From NCBI GenBank assembly GCA_018292915.2, contig JACVVK020000165.1, forward strand, positions 1,204,585 to 1,268,584: a stretch of DNA of 64,000 nucleotides, read 5' to 3'. The notes beneath the pieces are model-generated. The model searched no databases. It had not been told where the DNA came from and saw nothing but the letters and a program-made list of their open reading frames with translations. Source of the DNA: Batillaria attramentaria (taxonomy: Eukaryota; Mollusca; Gastropoda; Batillariidae). Shown one piece after another: positions 33,200-45,177 of this stretch; position 1 is the first letter of the stretch, and every line of letters starts with the position of its first letter. A program made the translations under genes and the position numbers.

Positions 33200-35577
33200 G
33201 TCATCACAGTACAACTTACCCATAAAATGCCTCATCGGCGATGATGTAAAGTTCTCCATTCTTTGCGGCTGCCGCCAGTTCGTTGACAGCGGTCTCCACG
33301 TCTGTCTTGTTGTTAAAGTCGTACATGTGGCGGTGGACGCGTGGGGCGGCTGCTGGTGTTGCTGTGACGGCAACCTTTAAGGCGAGTATGAGGGCAGTTG
33401 AGACAAAGCCGTGTTGGGCGGCTGCTGGTGTTGCTGTTGGACCACCCCCCGAGGCGTGCAGCAGCTGTTGCTCCATAAGTATGATGACGGCACGACTCTC
33501 ATCGTGTGAACTCAACAAGTGAACGTCTTTTCCCCGCTGCCACCACTGCATGCCCTTTAGTGTCAGCACGACCGTTTTTCCGGTGCCTGTGTGGAAGGAG
33601 GGAGGTTTAAGTACCACAACATTCCGTTTTTACAGCGGTTTAATTTTACAGTTTCCACATAGTACTTGATATTAATACATGTACTAACACTACTACTACA
33701 ACAACTACAACGTCCACTACAACAACAACAACTACTACTACAACTGCTACTGTTACAACTAATTATTTCTACTACTGTGTAAGAACGCCACTACTACTAC
33801 TACTACTACAATATCTCCTACAACTACTCCTGCTACACCACCAGTACCACAACAACTACTACCACTACAACTAACTACTTCTACTACGGTTTACCAACAC
33901 CACTACCACCACCACCACTATTACTACTACTACTACTACCCCGACTAACTACTTCCCTTACAGTGTACCTCCACCACTACTACTACAACTGCTTCTTCTA
34001 CAGTGTACCACTACTACAACTACTATCACCAGTACTACAACTATTACTACTACTACAGCTACCACTACTACTACAACTACTTCGTCTACAGTGTACCACT
34101 ACCACCACCACTACCACAACTACTATCACCAGTACTACAACTATTACTACCACTACAGCTACCACTACTACAGCTACTTCTTCTACAGTGTACCACCACC
34201 ACCACCACTACTACAACTACTATCACCAGTACTACAACTATTAATACGACTACACCTACCACTACTACTACTACTACAACTACCTCTTCTACAGTGTACC
34301 ATCACCACCACTACTACAACTACTATCACCAGTACTACAACTATTACTACTACTACAGCTACCACTACTACTACTACTACAACTACTTCTTCTACAGTGT
34401 ACCACTACCACCACCACTACTACAACTACTATCACCAGTACTACAACTATTACTACTACTACAGCTACCACTACTACTACTACTACTACAACTACTATCA
34501 CCAGTACTACAACTATTACTACTACTACGTATACTACTACTACTACATCTACAACTACTTCTTTTACAGTGTACCACCACTACTACAACTACTATCACCA
34601 GTACTACAACTATTACTACTACTACAGCTACCACTACTACTTCTTCTACAGCGTACCGCCACCACCACCACTGCTACAACTACTATCACCAGTAGACTAC
34701 TACAACTATTACTACTACTACATATACTACTACTACTTCTTCTACAACCACTTCTTCTACAGTGTACCACCACCACCACCACTGCTACAACTACTATCAC
34801 CAGTACTACAACTATCACTACTACTAAAGCTACTACTACTACTACAACTACTTCTTCTACAGTGTACCACCACCACCACCACTGCTACAACTACTATCAC
34901 CAGTACTACAACTATTACTACTACTACAGCTACCACTAGTACTACTACTACAACTACTTCTTCTACAGTGTACCATCACCACCACCACTACTACAACTAC
35001 TTCATCTACAGTGTACCACCACCACCACCACTGCTACAACTACTATCACCAGTACTACAACTATTACTACTACTACAGCTACCACTACTACTTCTACTAC
35101 AATGTACCACCACCTCCACCACCACAACTACAATCACCAGTACTACAACTATTACTACTACCACAGATACCACTACTACAGCTACCACTACTACTTCTAC
35201 TACAGTGTACCACCACCACCACCACCACTACTATCACCAGTACTACAACTATTACTACCACTACAGCTACCACTACTACTTCTATAACAACTACTTCTTC
35301 TACAGTGTACCACCACCACCACCACCACTACCACCACCACTATCACCAGTACTACAACTATTACTACTACTACAGCTACCACTACTACTTCTATAACAGC
35401 TACTTCTTCTACAGTGTACCACCACCACCACCACTACTACAACTGCCACCACCATTAATACTACTACTGCTACTACCTCTGCTACTACTACTACTACTAC
35501 TTCTACTACTACTACTCAGTTTCTCTTTTTGGCTCACTTGTGTAACAAAGTGAGTAAAAAGTGTAATAACCCTCCGT

Positions 35578-35637
<60 letters not shown>

Positions 35638-37276
35638 TCCGCAGTAAACCTTAACATTGGCATTTTCTCAGAATCTACAAATAGCAGAGGCACCAAACTT
35701 GGCATGCTGATAGACAGCCATAAGACCTTTCAAACCATACCATATTGATTGACCTTGACCCAAGGTCAAGGCCACTAAAGCTGTCTGTTTGGAAATATTA
35801 CATTGGCAATTTCTCAGAATCTAGGAAAGCCAGAGACATCAAACTTTGCATGGTGATAGACATTGACAACACCTTAACTGACATACCTGCATTCAGTGAC
35901 TTTGAGTCAAGGTCAAGACCGAACAAGCTGTTTTGCGGAAAACCTTCCAAAACCTTAACATTGGCATTTTCTCAGAAACAATGAAGAGCAGAGGCACCAA
36001 CCTTGGTTTGCTGATAAACAGCCACAACACCTTTCAAAACATATCATATTGATTGACCTTGACCCAAGGTCAAGGTCACTAAAGCTGTCCGTTTGGAACT
36101 TTTGCATTGGCATTTTCTCAGAATCCAGGAAAGCAAGAGACATCAAACTTTGCATGATTATAGATATTGACAACACCTTTACAGGCATACCTGTATTCAG
36201 TGACCTTGAGTCAAGGTCAAGGCCATACAAGGTGTTTGCAGAATAGCTCCCAAAACCTTAACATTGGCATTTTCTCAGAAACAATAAACAGCAGAAACAC
36301 CAAACCTGGCTTGCTGATAGAAAGCAGGAAGACCTCCCAATACATACCATTTTGAATGACCTTGACTGAAGGTCAAAGTCATTAAAGCTGTCATATTGGA
36401 AATTTAAAATTGCCATTTTCTCAGAATCTAGGGGTATAAGAGGCATCAAACTTTGCACGGTGATAGACATTGACAAAACCTGTACTGGCATACTTGTATT
36501 CAATATCCTTGAGTCAAGGTCAAGGCCATTCAAGACGTTTTGCGGAAACTTTAACGTTAGCATTTTCTTGGAAACAACAAACAGCAGAGGCACCAAACAA
36601 CGCACAATGATAGACAGAAATGAGACCTATGCAGATATACCCTTTTGAATGACCTTGACTCAAGGTCAAGGTCAATACAGCTGTCTGTTGTGAAATTTTA
36701 CATTAACCATTTGTAAGGAAACTACAAAACTAGAGCTATCAAACTTTGCGTAATGATAGTCATTGATAAGCTCTTACAGATCTCATTCGAATGACCTTGA
36801 CTCAAGGTCAAGGTCATACAAGCTGTCCTGGGATAACTGTTATATTGCCATTCTCCGTTTTCTTAGGAACTGTGAACACAAGAGACACATTACTTCAGGA
36901 TAGATAGTGATAAGAACTTTACAGACATACTCTTTTGAATGACCTTGACCCATCTCACAAGTGAGCCAAGGAGGCTTTGCTTCTCTAGTTGTAATTGTGT
37001 AAATGTTTGCTTCCAACACGTTTAAATGTCGACTCCCAACCCACTCCAGTACCTGGGGGGCCCCATAGTAGCACCAAGTCCTGTTGTGGCTCGGGTCTGT
37101 TGACCAACGCCACCTGATCAGGTAATAAGGTTAACATGGCCATTCTGAGACCCGTGTGGGCGATGGCCTCTGTCTCAGTTCTCAGCTCCATACAGCGTCT
37201 TGGGGTGGTTACAGTCGGAACTTCTATAGAGGTGGCGGGGCCACAGAACCTGAAACAGTGACAGTCGGATATGTCA

Positions 37277-37353
<77 letters not shown>

Positions 37354-38405
37354 CGTGCGCGCGCAGACTGACCGGCGCTTGCACAGTTTACAGCACATTT
37401 CACGAACATTACAGCGACAATGCTTATGTAAACAATGAGAAAGTTATCAATTCAACTGCAACAAATACACATAGAAATCCTAGGAACTAATAACACAGTA
37501 AGGGGAAAACTTTTTTTTCAATGATAAACGAGAATAATATTGACGAACGTGAACCTTGAACCTTGAGAAATTATTAATTAGTCAGAAAAGTCTTACACAC
37601 TTGAACCTGGAATCTTGACAAATTATTAATTAGTCCGACCTCAGATGGTAGCGAGTTCCAGATGAATGCACCAGAATAGGAGAGACTAGACTTGAACAAG
37701 TCTAGACGTGGACGTATAACGAAAAGACTATTCTTCGAGGTGCTGTATCGGGTGTCACTGGGCCTGAAGAGTTTTGACAAGTAGGAAGGGGCTTTCCCTT
37801 TAAGTACTTTATGCATCATCAGGCATTTGCTGAGGGCCAAATGTTTTCCTAATGGTAGATAGCATCGTGACCTTTTCATCCGTGGTGAGAGTGGGGTCGG
37901 GAAGGACAAGCTTAATGCCGCGTCGGTACAGGGAATTACTTTTCTAAGATGAAGTTCACCACAACCGTCCCATATAGTTGACGCATAATCTATATTTGGT
38001 CGGATGTACTCATTAAAAAAAAAATAGCTTGCGCGTCTGTACATCAAAAACAAGAGAGAGACAAATTGAAATTGAAATAACTTTATTTGAAAACGGTGGA
38101 AGTTTTGGTCTCGCAACCAATTTTCAAACTTGCCGTTTTGAAGAACAAACAACTAGAGAGAGAGAGAGAGTAAAAATAGCTGTCTCCCATCCTTTGAAAC
38201 TGAAAATCTTTTAATGATCATTTACAGGAAAAGTGCTGTCCACCCACCTAGCGACCAGTCTCTCATAGATATCGTTTGTCATGTTTGTGTCCTGGCCGTG
38301 GTCTGTCACACTTCGTTCCCACCACTCGGAACTGTCGGCACAAAGACAGCGGGCCACAGCGGCAGCGGTATCTGTTGCTCCCACACATTGACAGAGGTCC
38401 TGGAG

Positions 38406-38486
<81 letters not shown>

Positions 38487-40103
38487 TTCGTGGGTTACCT
38501 TTCCTGACTCGTCCCAGCCAACGTGTTACGTGTCTGCATACACCAAGCATCTTGTAGTCCATGACCGCTCTCTACTGTTAAGATACTACGCAACTTTGTG
38601 GTCTACGTTAGTAACTGACTAAGACAGATGAGAGAGAAACTGCTTACTCACTCAGTAAGTTACTCACGTCAGTATACGTTTCAAGTGGCACGAAACATGT
38701 TTTATCAGAAGAATCACAAATTATAATGAGCTTTCCACTCATTTCCATACACGACAAAAACCAAACGATCTCTTTTACAACTCCGACCAGTAACTGCACA
38801 CGTCACGACAACGTCATTATGTTCAGGGTTGTGTCATTTACGTCACTATCTGACGTACGTATTCAAAACCATGACCTTAGATCCGCTACGCTCTTGTGGA
38901 TCTAGCGTCTTTGGGAAAGGTATTAACTCATAAACCAAACGTTATGGTACTCCTACGGAATCTGTAACAATGCGTGTGCAGAAACTATGAGAGAGAGAGA
39001 GAGAGAGAGATCACCTGCTGGACCTGGGGGTTTGTGTCAATAGCCTGTACCAGCTGTGCTGTCGTCACATTGGGTAACATCAGTATCTTCGTGATGTTGA
39101 TGGGCCCCAAGTCTGACACAAGACGTCCCAACAGATTGTGAGCTGTGTTCAGTTGCTTCACAGCCCTCTGTGCTTTGGCCACCACCGCCTGGTCCGTGGT
39201 GTGCTGGGGGTTGTCTCCCACTGATTTCACTTCCCCTACTATCAGACCATACCGGCGGCTTATTATCAACACATCAAAGTCACCGTCCGGTTTACCCAGC
39301 GTGGGTGGTCGAGGGAGCAGGCGGGTAGCTGCGGCAGTGATTGGATCGACTCTGTTGTCGAGGTATTTCCTGAACTGTAACTGGGACAGTACCATCATGA
39401 CCTCCTGCCTCCTCTCCGCCACTTGCTGCAGACGTTGAAGCACCTGCTGCAGCGCGCGATCGTCCCTCACATCACTGTCTTGGACCGGGGGTAGCGGGTC
39501 ACCAGGGGGAACTGGCTGATACACTCGTGATGCAAGGGGTGGGGGGGTAGACTGAGGGGGTGGTCCACTGGGAACGTTAACGGGCACCTGGCCAGCTTGA
39601 TCTGACGCTTCCTGTGGAACTAGTACCGGCAGTCCGGATACCGTCTGTACGTCGTGCTGCATCCTGTTGAAGTGAAGCGGAGGGAGGAAATAGGTTTGGC
39701 TGTGGAGGTTGGGGTACCAGTCATGTACAGACTGAAGCCAGAGCTTTTCGGCCTTCTCTACTGGTGTCTGAGGCTGACTTGTGCCTCGTTCTGTCTGTAT
39801 AGAACCCCGATGCTGAGGAAATCGCGCGTATTGTTGACATGTACCAACACCTTGTACTGTCCGTGTAGAGCTGTGAGGAAGAGAATGACCAACACCTTGT
39901 CCCGGGTTCTGACTCGAGCCAGTCACGTGACCAGACTGTGGGCGCTGAGAACTGTGTGGACCGGGACAGGTCCTTGCTACGTGTCCCAGCTGCTGACATC
40001 TATTGCACCGGACAAGGGGACAGTTCCTGGCGATATGACCGGGCTGTCCACACGTGTAACACACTCCCCGACTGCCCGGGGGTGGGGGACCGTGTCGTCG
40101 CAT
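31883..40103 (-). CDS. Gene copy B: CCHC zinc-knuckle/NERD-nuclease/SF1-helicase protein (intact)
   Basis: Seven exons, 5' to 3': 40103-39015, 38793-38668, 38399-38248, 37249-37053, 33586-33220, 32906-32509 and 32199-31883. They total 2646 nt (881 residues plus stop). Every junction is GT-AG with matching phase. Domains by residue: CCHC knuckles at Cys15-Cys28 and Cys33-Cys46; Pro/Gln/Ser-rich linker to about 150; nuclease-like core with Asp277 and Glu291-Val-Lys293; Walker A GPPGTGKT at 519-526; Walker B ADEA at 638-641; GLE (motif V-like) at 842-844; SRSTS (motif VI-like) at 868-872. The fold suggests a nucleic-acid-binding nuclease-helicase, probably ATP-driven. The family name and substrate are unknown to me. 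No signal peptide or membrane segment is visible, so it is probably cytosolic or nuclear. The best reference copy of the three. Confidence 0.85.
32509..32906 (-). CDS. Copy B exon 6: helicase middle region
   Basis: 398 nt, phase 2 in and phase 1 out. GRFSEFVTLLSNRVPSLHLW is followed by TLTRPLRCPPAVV (motif III/IV-like region with an Arg) and CADNIVNLLVELRVG. It includes a patch around 32570-32632 that differs strongly between copies. Donor is CGG followed by gtatgt. Confidence 0.75.
33137..33198. repeat. (GT)n in intron 5, copy B
   Basis: About 31 repeats, ending near the exon 5 donor. Confidence 0.95.
33220..33586 (-). CDS. Copy B exon 5: second half of Walker A, Walker B
   Basis: 367 nt, phase 1 in and phase 2 out. 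It completes GPPGTGKT, then VVLTLKGMQWWQRGKD, VHLLSSHDESRA (motif Ia-like), a variable Ala/Thr/Pro-rich insert, and GELYIIADEAFYG (Walker B/motif II). The donor is gtaagt. Confidence 0.8.
33671..35520. repeat. ACT/ACC-rich array in intron 4, copy B (1.85 kb)
   Basis: Shorter version of the copy A array, with some units fused or deleted (for example near 34690 and 34990). Confidence 0.95.
35531..36990. mobile_element. 1.46-kb insertion in intron 4, copy B only, with 150-bp internal tandem repeats
   Basis: It starts 'ggctcacttgtg' (35531-35542) and is closed by the perfect inverted 'cacaagtgagcc' (36956-36967). A (GT)n tract follows the left end. The body is about nine tandem units of roughly 148 bp. 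Each has 'ttggcattttctcagaa', 'caccaaacttgg'/'catcaaactttgca' and a terminal 'tgaccttga' with 'tcaaggtcaaggtca' (near 35753, 35896, 36054, 36200, 36357, 36505, 36651, 36791 and 36940). It is non-coding and occupies the site that is empty in copy C. Confidence 0.75.
37053..37249 (-). CDS. Copy B exon 4: first half of Walker A
   Basis: 197 nt, phase 2 in and phase 1 out. It contains MAMLTLLPDQVALVN, a Q-motif-like lead-in typical of SF1 proteins, then DLVLLWGPP and the first base of Gly. Donor is CCAG followed by gtactg. Confidence 0.8.
37279..37351. repeat. (CA)n beside exon 4, copy B
   Basis: About 36 repeats. Confidence 0.98.
37574..38045 (-). pseudogene. Non-LTR RT C-terminal fragment in intron 3, copy B
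   Basis: Same truncated fragment as at 14002-14481, with the same abutting 3' tail of a second element upstream. Confidence 0.8.
38248..38399 (-). CDS. Copy B exon 3
   Basis: 152 nt, phase 0 in and phase 2 out, beginning DLCQCVGATDTAAAV and ending at LVA plus two bases of an Arg codon. Donor is CTAG followed by gtgggt. Reading on without splicing reaches a stop 27 nt later. Splicing to exon 4 restores Arg and continues as FCGPATSIEV. The (CA)n tract begins right at its acceptor. Confidence 0.75.
38406..38484. repeat. (CA)n abutting exon 3, copy B
   Basis: About 39 repeats, 7 bp from the acceptor. Confidence 0.98.
38668..38793 (-). CDS. Copy B exon 2
   Basis: 126 nt, phase 0 to 0. It encodes 42 residues starting LLVGVVKEIVWF and containing IIICDSSDKTCFVPLE. 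Donor is GAC followed by gtgagt. It is probably the last strand and helix of the nuclease-like domain. Confidence 0.75.
39015..40103 (-). CDS. Copy B exon 1: zinc knuckles, linker, NERD-type core
   Basis: 363 codons. CYTCGQPGHIARNC and CNRCQQLGHVARTC are two Cys-x2-Cys-x4-His-x4-Cys knuckles, an RNA or single-strand DNA binding module found in CNBP and Gag proteins. After the linker comes RALQQVLQRLQQVAERRQEV, probably helical. Then DGDFDVLII and YGLIVGEVKSV form the D...ExK pattern of PD-(D/E)xK nucleases, and KQLNTAHNLL with ITKILMLPNV completes the core. The acceptor 'tttcag' lies 5 nt before the ATG. Confidence 0.8.
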
Positions 40104-40521
40104 GATGTCTGAAATACAACAGTGTGGCGACTAATACTGTGTGGAATGTAGTACATGCAGGGGCGCCAAAACCGGGGGGGGGGGGGGCAGCTACAACAGG
40201 ACATTGATTTCCGCAGTGTGATGCCACACAGTGTGACGACTAATAGTGAGGGGAATGTAGTATTGAAGAGGCGGATTTTTTGTCTTTTGCTGGCGTGTTT
40301 GTTTGTTTGTTTGTTTGTTTCTTTCTTTCTTTCTTTTTCTTTTGGTATTTGTTGGGGGGGGGGGGGGGGTTCTTGTTGTTTATGTGTGTCCTGTTCAAGG
40401 AGATGCTGGGGGTGGGTTCGGGCATGGGGATGGGTTAGTCAAACCCTTTGGAGTACACGTACCGGATAATAAAGGGAATACACATCATGGAGTACATGTA
40501 CATGTACCAGATTATAAAGGG

Positions 40522-40526
<5 letters not shown>

Positions 40527-40581
<55 letters not shown>

Positions 40582-40596
40582 CCTATTGACTTTAAG

Positions 40597-40668
<72 letters not shown>
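40527..40668. repeat. Two (CA)n tracts in a duplicated context
   Basis: Tracts 40527-40579 and 40600-40668, each followed by 'catgcctattga.tttaag', a local duplication. Confidence 0.95.
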
Positions 40669-40670
<2 letters not shown>

Positions 40671-40867
40671 CCTATTGATTTTAAGTGCACACCAAGTTTA
40701 AAAAAAATCAATAATATAAACAGGAATAATATAGCAGGCGAACAGCCGGCAAGCAATGAATCAGACAAAATTACTGAAATGTAATATGCCAGTATTGACA
40801 TTGAGAGAAAAAAAAGTGTTACAACATTTGTAACTTCACGCTCTGAGAGAGAGAGAGAGAGAGAGGT

Positions 40868-41037
40868 GGGTGGGTTTTTGTTTCGGGGTTTAACGTCCTT
40901 TTCCACCACATACAGGTGATATCAAAGACAGGGCAACGATGAAAAAGCAAGCACAAACATTTGGCCCCAACCGGGATACGAACTCACGACCCGAGCATTA
41001 CAAGTCCAACGCTCTACCATTCGACCGTCCCGGCTCC

Positions 41038-41040
<3 letters not shown>
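40868..41040 (-). repeat. tRNA-derived SINE, minus orientation
   Basis: Reverse complement shows 'ggtcgaatggtagagcg', 'gagttcgtatcccgg' and 'ggaaaaggacgttaaac'. Same family as 13045-13215. It is bordered by (GA)n on both sides. Confidence 0.75.
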
Positions 41041-41093
<53 letters not shown>

Positions 41094-41136
41094 CAGAGAC
41101 AGAGAGACAGAGACAGACAGACAGACAGACAGACAG
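41040..41136. repeat. (GA)n/(CAGA)n tract
   Basis: GA run grading into GACAGA and CAGA units. Confidence 0.95.
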
Positions 41137-41139
41137 AAC

Positions 41140-42660
41140 AAGTTCATGGGTAAGGTCACTTTTCGGCAAATCGGGAATTCCCGAGCTTACTCAACATCAT
41201 GACCCCGTTCACGCCAGTAAAGGCACTAACAGAGATACTGATACAACTCGGTGACATTCCTGGCTGCAGAAAACACAAACAACTTCGAGGGATGGCGAAA
41301 AGTTCGTAGCCTCCGTAAATTATAAATTTCATTGTCAAACTATATTATCTACCAAACCTGACGCGCTTATGCGTTGCTGTTTCAAACATGTCTTACCAAA
41401 TGTTACGTCAATCGTTTGAATATTTTTGACACTATTGATCGACAAAGTCAGTAACCCAGCAGCGCTCCACAAAAATGGACGTCATCTCGCCCCGTGCGGC
41501 AGTCCCAGACCTGACAAAGGTTCACGTTCCACTTAAGACATTCATAATGATTTGACAATAACTGACGGCAAGGATGCCCCATCCCAAAACTTGTGACAGA
41601 CGTGATTAACACACCAGGTTGAACATGTCTCTCGGTGGTTGAAGGAACTGAGAAGGGCCGGACAATAGATAGGGCGAACTATCTGACCTTGCAGCGCAAC
41701 AAAATCATCGCCAAAAGCCGTGTACAGTGGACCAAAGTTGTTCCACCAGGACAGTACTGTTGCCATGGAAACAGTTTTTGCCAAGAAAGATTTTATTGCC
41801 GGCTTTGAGCCCAAGGAACTTTTAAAGCCACGATACAATCACAATTGCAGCACCACGAGCGGCTATGTCACTGTGTAAATACATTATTATCAACAACGCC
41901 CTCATTACGCATTTCTCACACACACGTCATAATCATCGCCCTCAGTACACATTTCTCACACACACGTCATAATCATCGCCCTCAGTACACATTTCTCACA
42001 CACACGTCATAAACACCACCCTCAGTACAAAAACACAAACTTTGAGGACATACACATTGAGAACATAAACACTGAAGACATAAACATTGAGAACATAAAC
42101 ATCAAGAACATAAACACTGAGGACATAAACATTGACAGCATAACAATAAGAACATAAACATTGCCTTCAATGCCTTTATCAGCGAGTGTGAGCAATTGAT
42201 TTAATAGTGGAACTCATGCCCTGCAGCAATCGGGAGTTTTAACAAATAGTCTTCAAACCCGAAATTATCTTTAGACAATCTGTACGTTATACATATATTG
42301 AGTTCAAACACTTTCTGTGTCTAAGCTTGCAAATACTGGTCGCACAATCTCTGCTTCACTATCGTTTTGAACTGGTCAACGGAATAAATAACATTTTGAC
42401 GTTTCAGCCCTAGATATGACAAACCTAGATAATATGATAGCGTGTGCACGCTTTTTAACCATGGGAGTTTTATTTGCGTGCTTTCATACAAGTTCTGACA
42501 CAGACGTGACAATGAGGAAGTAATGTTCACCGATCCAGTGTAGCGAATTGAGTTTTTATTTTATTTTAGTACCAGCATTTGTAGTTAGATGCAGGATGTG
42601 TGCCGTAGTTTAGCTCTTGTTATTAGTTTGCTATTATTTTTTTAGTTAGTCGCTGGTTTG
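41140..42660. other. Unassigned stretch of unit B with short tandem repeats
   Basis: No gene recognised. Three near-identical units of about 44 bp ('ctcagtacacatttctca', 41905-42010) and 12-15-bp 'gaacataaacattga' repeats (42050-42160) are present. Confidence 0.6.
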
Positions 42661-42661
42661 G

Positions 42662-42835
42662 TGGGGAGCCGGGGTGGTCGAATGGTAGAGCGTTGGACTT
42701 CTAATGCTCGGGTCGTGAGCGGTTCGATCCCGGTTGGGGCAAAATATTTGTGCTGGATCTTTCATCGTTGCCCCGTCTTTGATATCACCCGTATGTGGTG
42801 GAAAAGGACGTTAAACCCCCAAACACCCACCCACC
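42662..42835 (+). repeat. tRNA-derived SINE, plus orientation
   Basis: The head resembles tRNA-Arg(UCU): 'gttggacttctaatgc', with an A-box-like segment and B box 'ggttcgatccc'. The body ends 'ggaaaaggacgttaaacc'. Best-preserved member of this family here. Confidence 0.8.
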
Positions 42836-42839
42836 ACCC

Positions 42840-43450
42840 TGGTTTGGTATCGAGATTAAGAAGTCACGTTGCTTTGCCTTCCCACCTCCCTTCCCCTCAC
42901 GTGCGCGCACGCTGGTCAGTTCCAAGGCCGCCCCGCGAGCCAGCCCCGCCTAGCCCCACCCTATAAAAAGCCCCTGTTTTCGCGCCGAAAATCAGAGCGC
43001 TCCCAACTTTTGGATTACCCCTCTCGGGCCGACCAAGTTTTCTCCTCTAAATTGTGTGGACTACCTTTTGGGGTTTGTGTTTCTTTCGGATACCCACCTG
43101 TTCGGACCGCAAAATGTAAGTGTCCCAGTTCTTTTGGTGATATTCTAGTGTTTGTTAGTTAGTGCCAATTAACTCATGCGATTTTGATGTTTTAGGGATT
43201 CAGTCAGTTTCCAAGTTTTCACGTAGACACTGCAGTCAGCAGCGCTATTTTTACTAATGTATTTCTTTAGGACTTTAGTGCATAAATTGTGTAAACCGGT
43301 GCGTTCTTTTATGTTAAGTTTTTGTAAGTGTATTTCTCCAAGAATTGTTCTCCTTCAGTGTTATTATTCAACAGCGCTAGTGTGTGTCAGCTATTTTTCT
43401 CGCTGATGCGAAGATGCTCAGCGTACACTGACCCATAGTCCGCGTAATAA
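42840..43450. other. Possible promoter-like stretch
   Basis: 'cctataaaaagc' at about 42960 resembles a TATA box, and 'aaaatgtaagtg' at 43112 looks like an exon end and donor. No coding frame links them, so this is only a suggestion of a solo LTR or an unrecognised 5' end. Confidence 0.25.
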
Positions 43451-44186
43451 GGGCCCTTGCACACTGGCGTCACGCGACATTGTCGCGCCACGCGTGCAGC
43501 AAATTTTGTCGCGCATCTACGTATGCAACCCCTTGAAGCGCGAAGCGACAGACGTAGCACACGATTGAAAAATTCTGTCGCGCGAGGATAGGAACGCGCG
43601 TGTAGCATGGTTTCAGCCAATCAGAAGAGCCAGCCAGCAAGGGCCAGCACTCGCCATCCTCTTCTCTTCCAAGATGGCGGAATTGCGCGAAGACGAAATG
43701 TTTCGCCTCATCGACCTGTATCGTGAACAGGAAAACCTCTACAATTTTCAGCTCGATTCATATCACAGTCGACGGGTATGCCATTTTGTTGTGTCACTCT
43801 CCGCTGACTCACACTACGGTAAATACGTAAATGGAGTAAATAAAACTAGACACAACTGAACCGCCGGGTTGTCACTGCCGGGTCTCTCATCGTCTACGAT
43901 ATCATTCTACAGCAAAGCCGGGTTTGTTGTAGCTAAATTCTATCAAGTTATCGTGGCCTCGATCACCAGTCTCTATTCAGACTGCGAACAAGCAGCCTGA
44001 AGTTTATGATACGTTTCAGATCCCTAATTTCGCATTCCATCGCACACTCAGAAGCACTGACTCGTGGCGAGATCTCCGAAGCACTGCACTGACGCGGTGT
44101 GTGAGAGCCCCACTGTGCCGGGCACGCAAGGCGCTACACGCGTGCGTGCGTGCGATGTAGCACCGACGCTAGTGTGCACCGGCCCC
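43451..44186. mobile_element. PIF/Harbinger-like element with a MADF exon
   Basis: Left end 'gggcccttgcacactggc' and right end (reverse complement) 'ggggccggtgcacactag' form an imperfect inverted repeat. A second copy of the right end follows at 44203-44240. The interior has one MADF-like first exon and no transposase. Harbinger elements typically encode a MADF/Myb-like second protein. The 3-bp target duplication could not be confirmed. Confidence 0.45.
43674..43775 (+). CDS. MADF-like first exon
   Basis: 34 codons from MAELREDEMF through FRLIDLYREQENLYNFQLDS to an Arg-Arg pair, then a donor (ACGG followed by gtatgc). The pattern Leu-Ile-x-Leu-Tyr-x5-Leu-Tyr resembles helix 1 of MADF DNA-binding domains. 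No following exon was found in the element. Confidence 0.45.
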
Positions 44187-44239
44187 ATTTTTTTTTGCCA
44201 ACGTGCGATGTAGCACCGACGCTAGTGTGCACCGGCCCC

Positions 44240-45170
44240 CCCTTTCCCCGGCAGCGAGCGAGCGTGCGAGCGCGTACCGCGAACTTCTGACTCGCGCGAC
44301 TACACAGTCACCGCAGTTGAGGAATTCGCCCCGCCCAGCCTTTCGGTTTCCCCTCTCCCCGGAATTCCCAGTCCTACGTAGAGTTTGTCTTTATGATAAT
44401 TCTTATTTTGGTCCCGCGCCCCTCTTCTCCTTTGGTTTTGTCTGACCGTTAGTTTGAATAGTAATATGGGATAACTGATTCACGTAAATTAGGAGTTTTG
44501 TCTGTTATTTTAGAAGTGCTTGTTTTGCTAGAGAAGGATTAGTTCGTTTTCCCCGCTGCTCAGCACGGTTTGGCTATTTCATTCCTAGTGCTATTTCTAT
44601 TCGTAGAGTGACCACCAGACAGCATAGCAGCCGTACACGAGATTATACTTTTCTCCGAATCTGTGCAATAATCAATCGCAATTCCTTTCTTTTGTTAATA
44701 TGTGCCATGATTTACTGAGTGATTACTGTGATTTTCCCCCTTTTTGTTTCAGTGTTATCATATTTGTGTAATAATCACTATGTTTGAACGTTCCTCTTCT
44801 CTCAGTTATTGATAGCGTGTGTTAGGGAGTGATTGTGTGAGTGAAGCACGGTGAGTGCGTGCTAAAGCAAGCGTGATTCACACTTTCTGAGAGCTTGCAC
44901 ATGCCGTGTCCTCAAGTCAATTACAGACTCGCAGACACACACCAGACATTCACTGCCCCTTTACATACGCTAACTAAAATCATGCACACCTTTATTTTTA
45001 TTAATGTAACCTACACGCGACGACACCTTCCCTCCCGGCGTTACACCAGCATTCACAAGTTGCGTTAATTTGTATCAAAAACATTCTACATTTGGCTTCG
45101 ATGGAGATAGGATACGTACCCAGCTCACCAAAAACCATACAAGATGGAGTACAAGTTTTAACCTTGAGTA
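44240..45170. other. Unassigned stretch of unit B
   Basis: No gene, tandem repeat or element end recognised. Confidence 0.4.
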
Positions 45171-45177
45171 TTAGTTT

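Noticed and set aside
42662..42740. Functional tRNA-Arg gene
   Set aside because: Acceptor-stem halves do not pair, and a SINE body follows directly; the same head occurs in other SINE copies.
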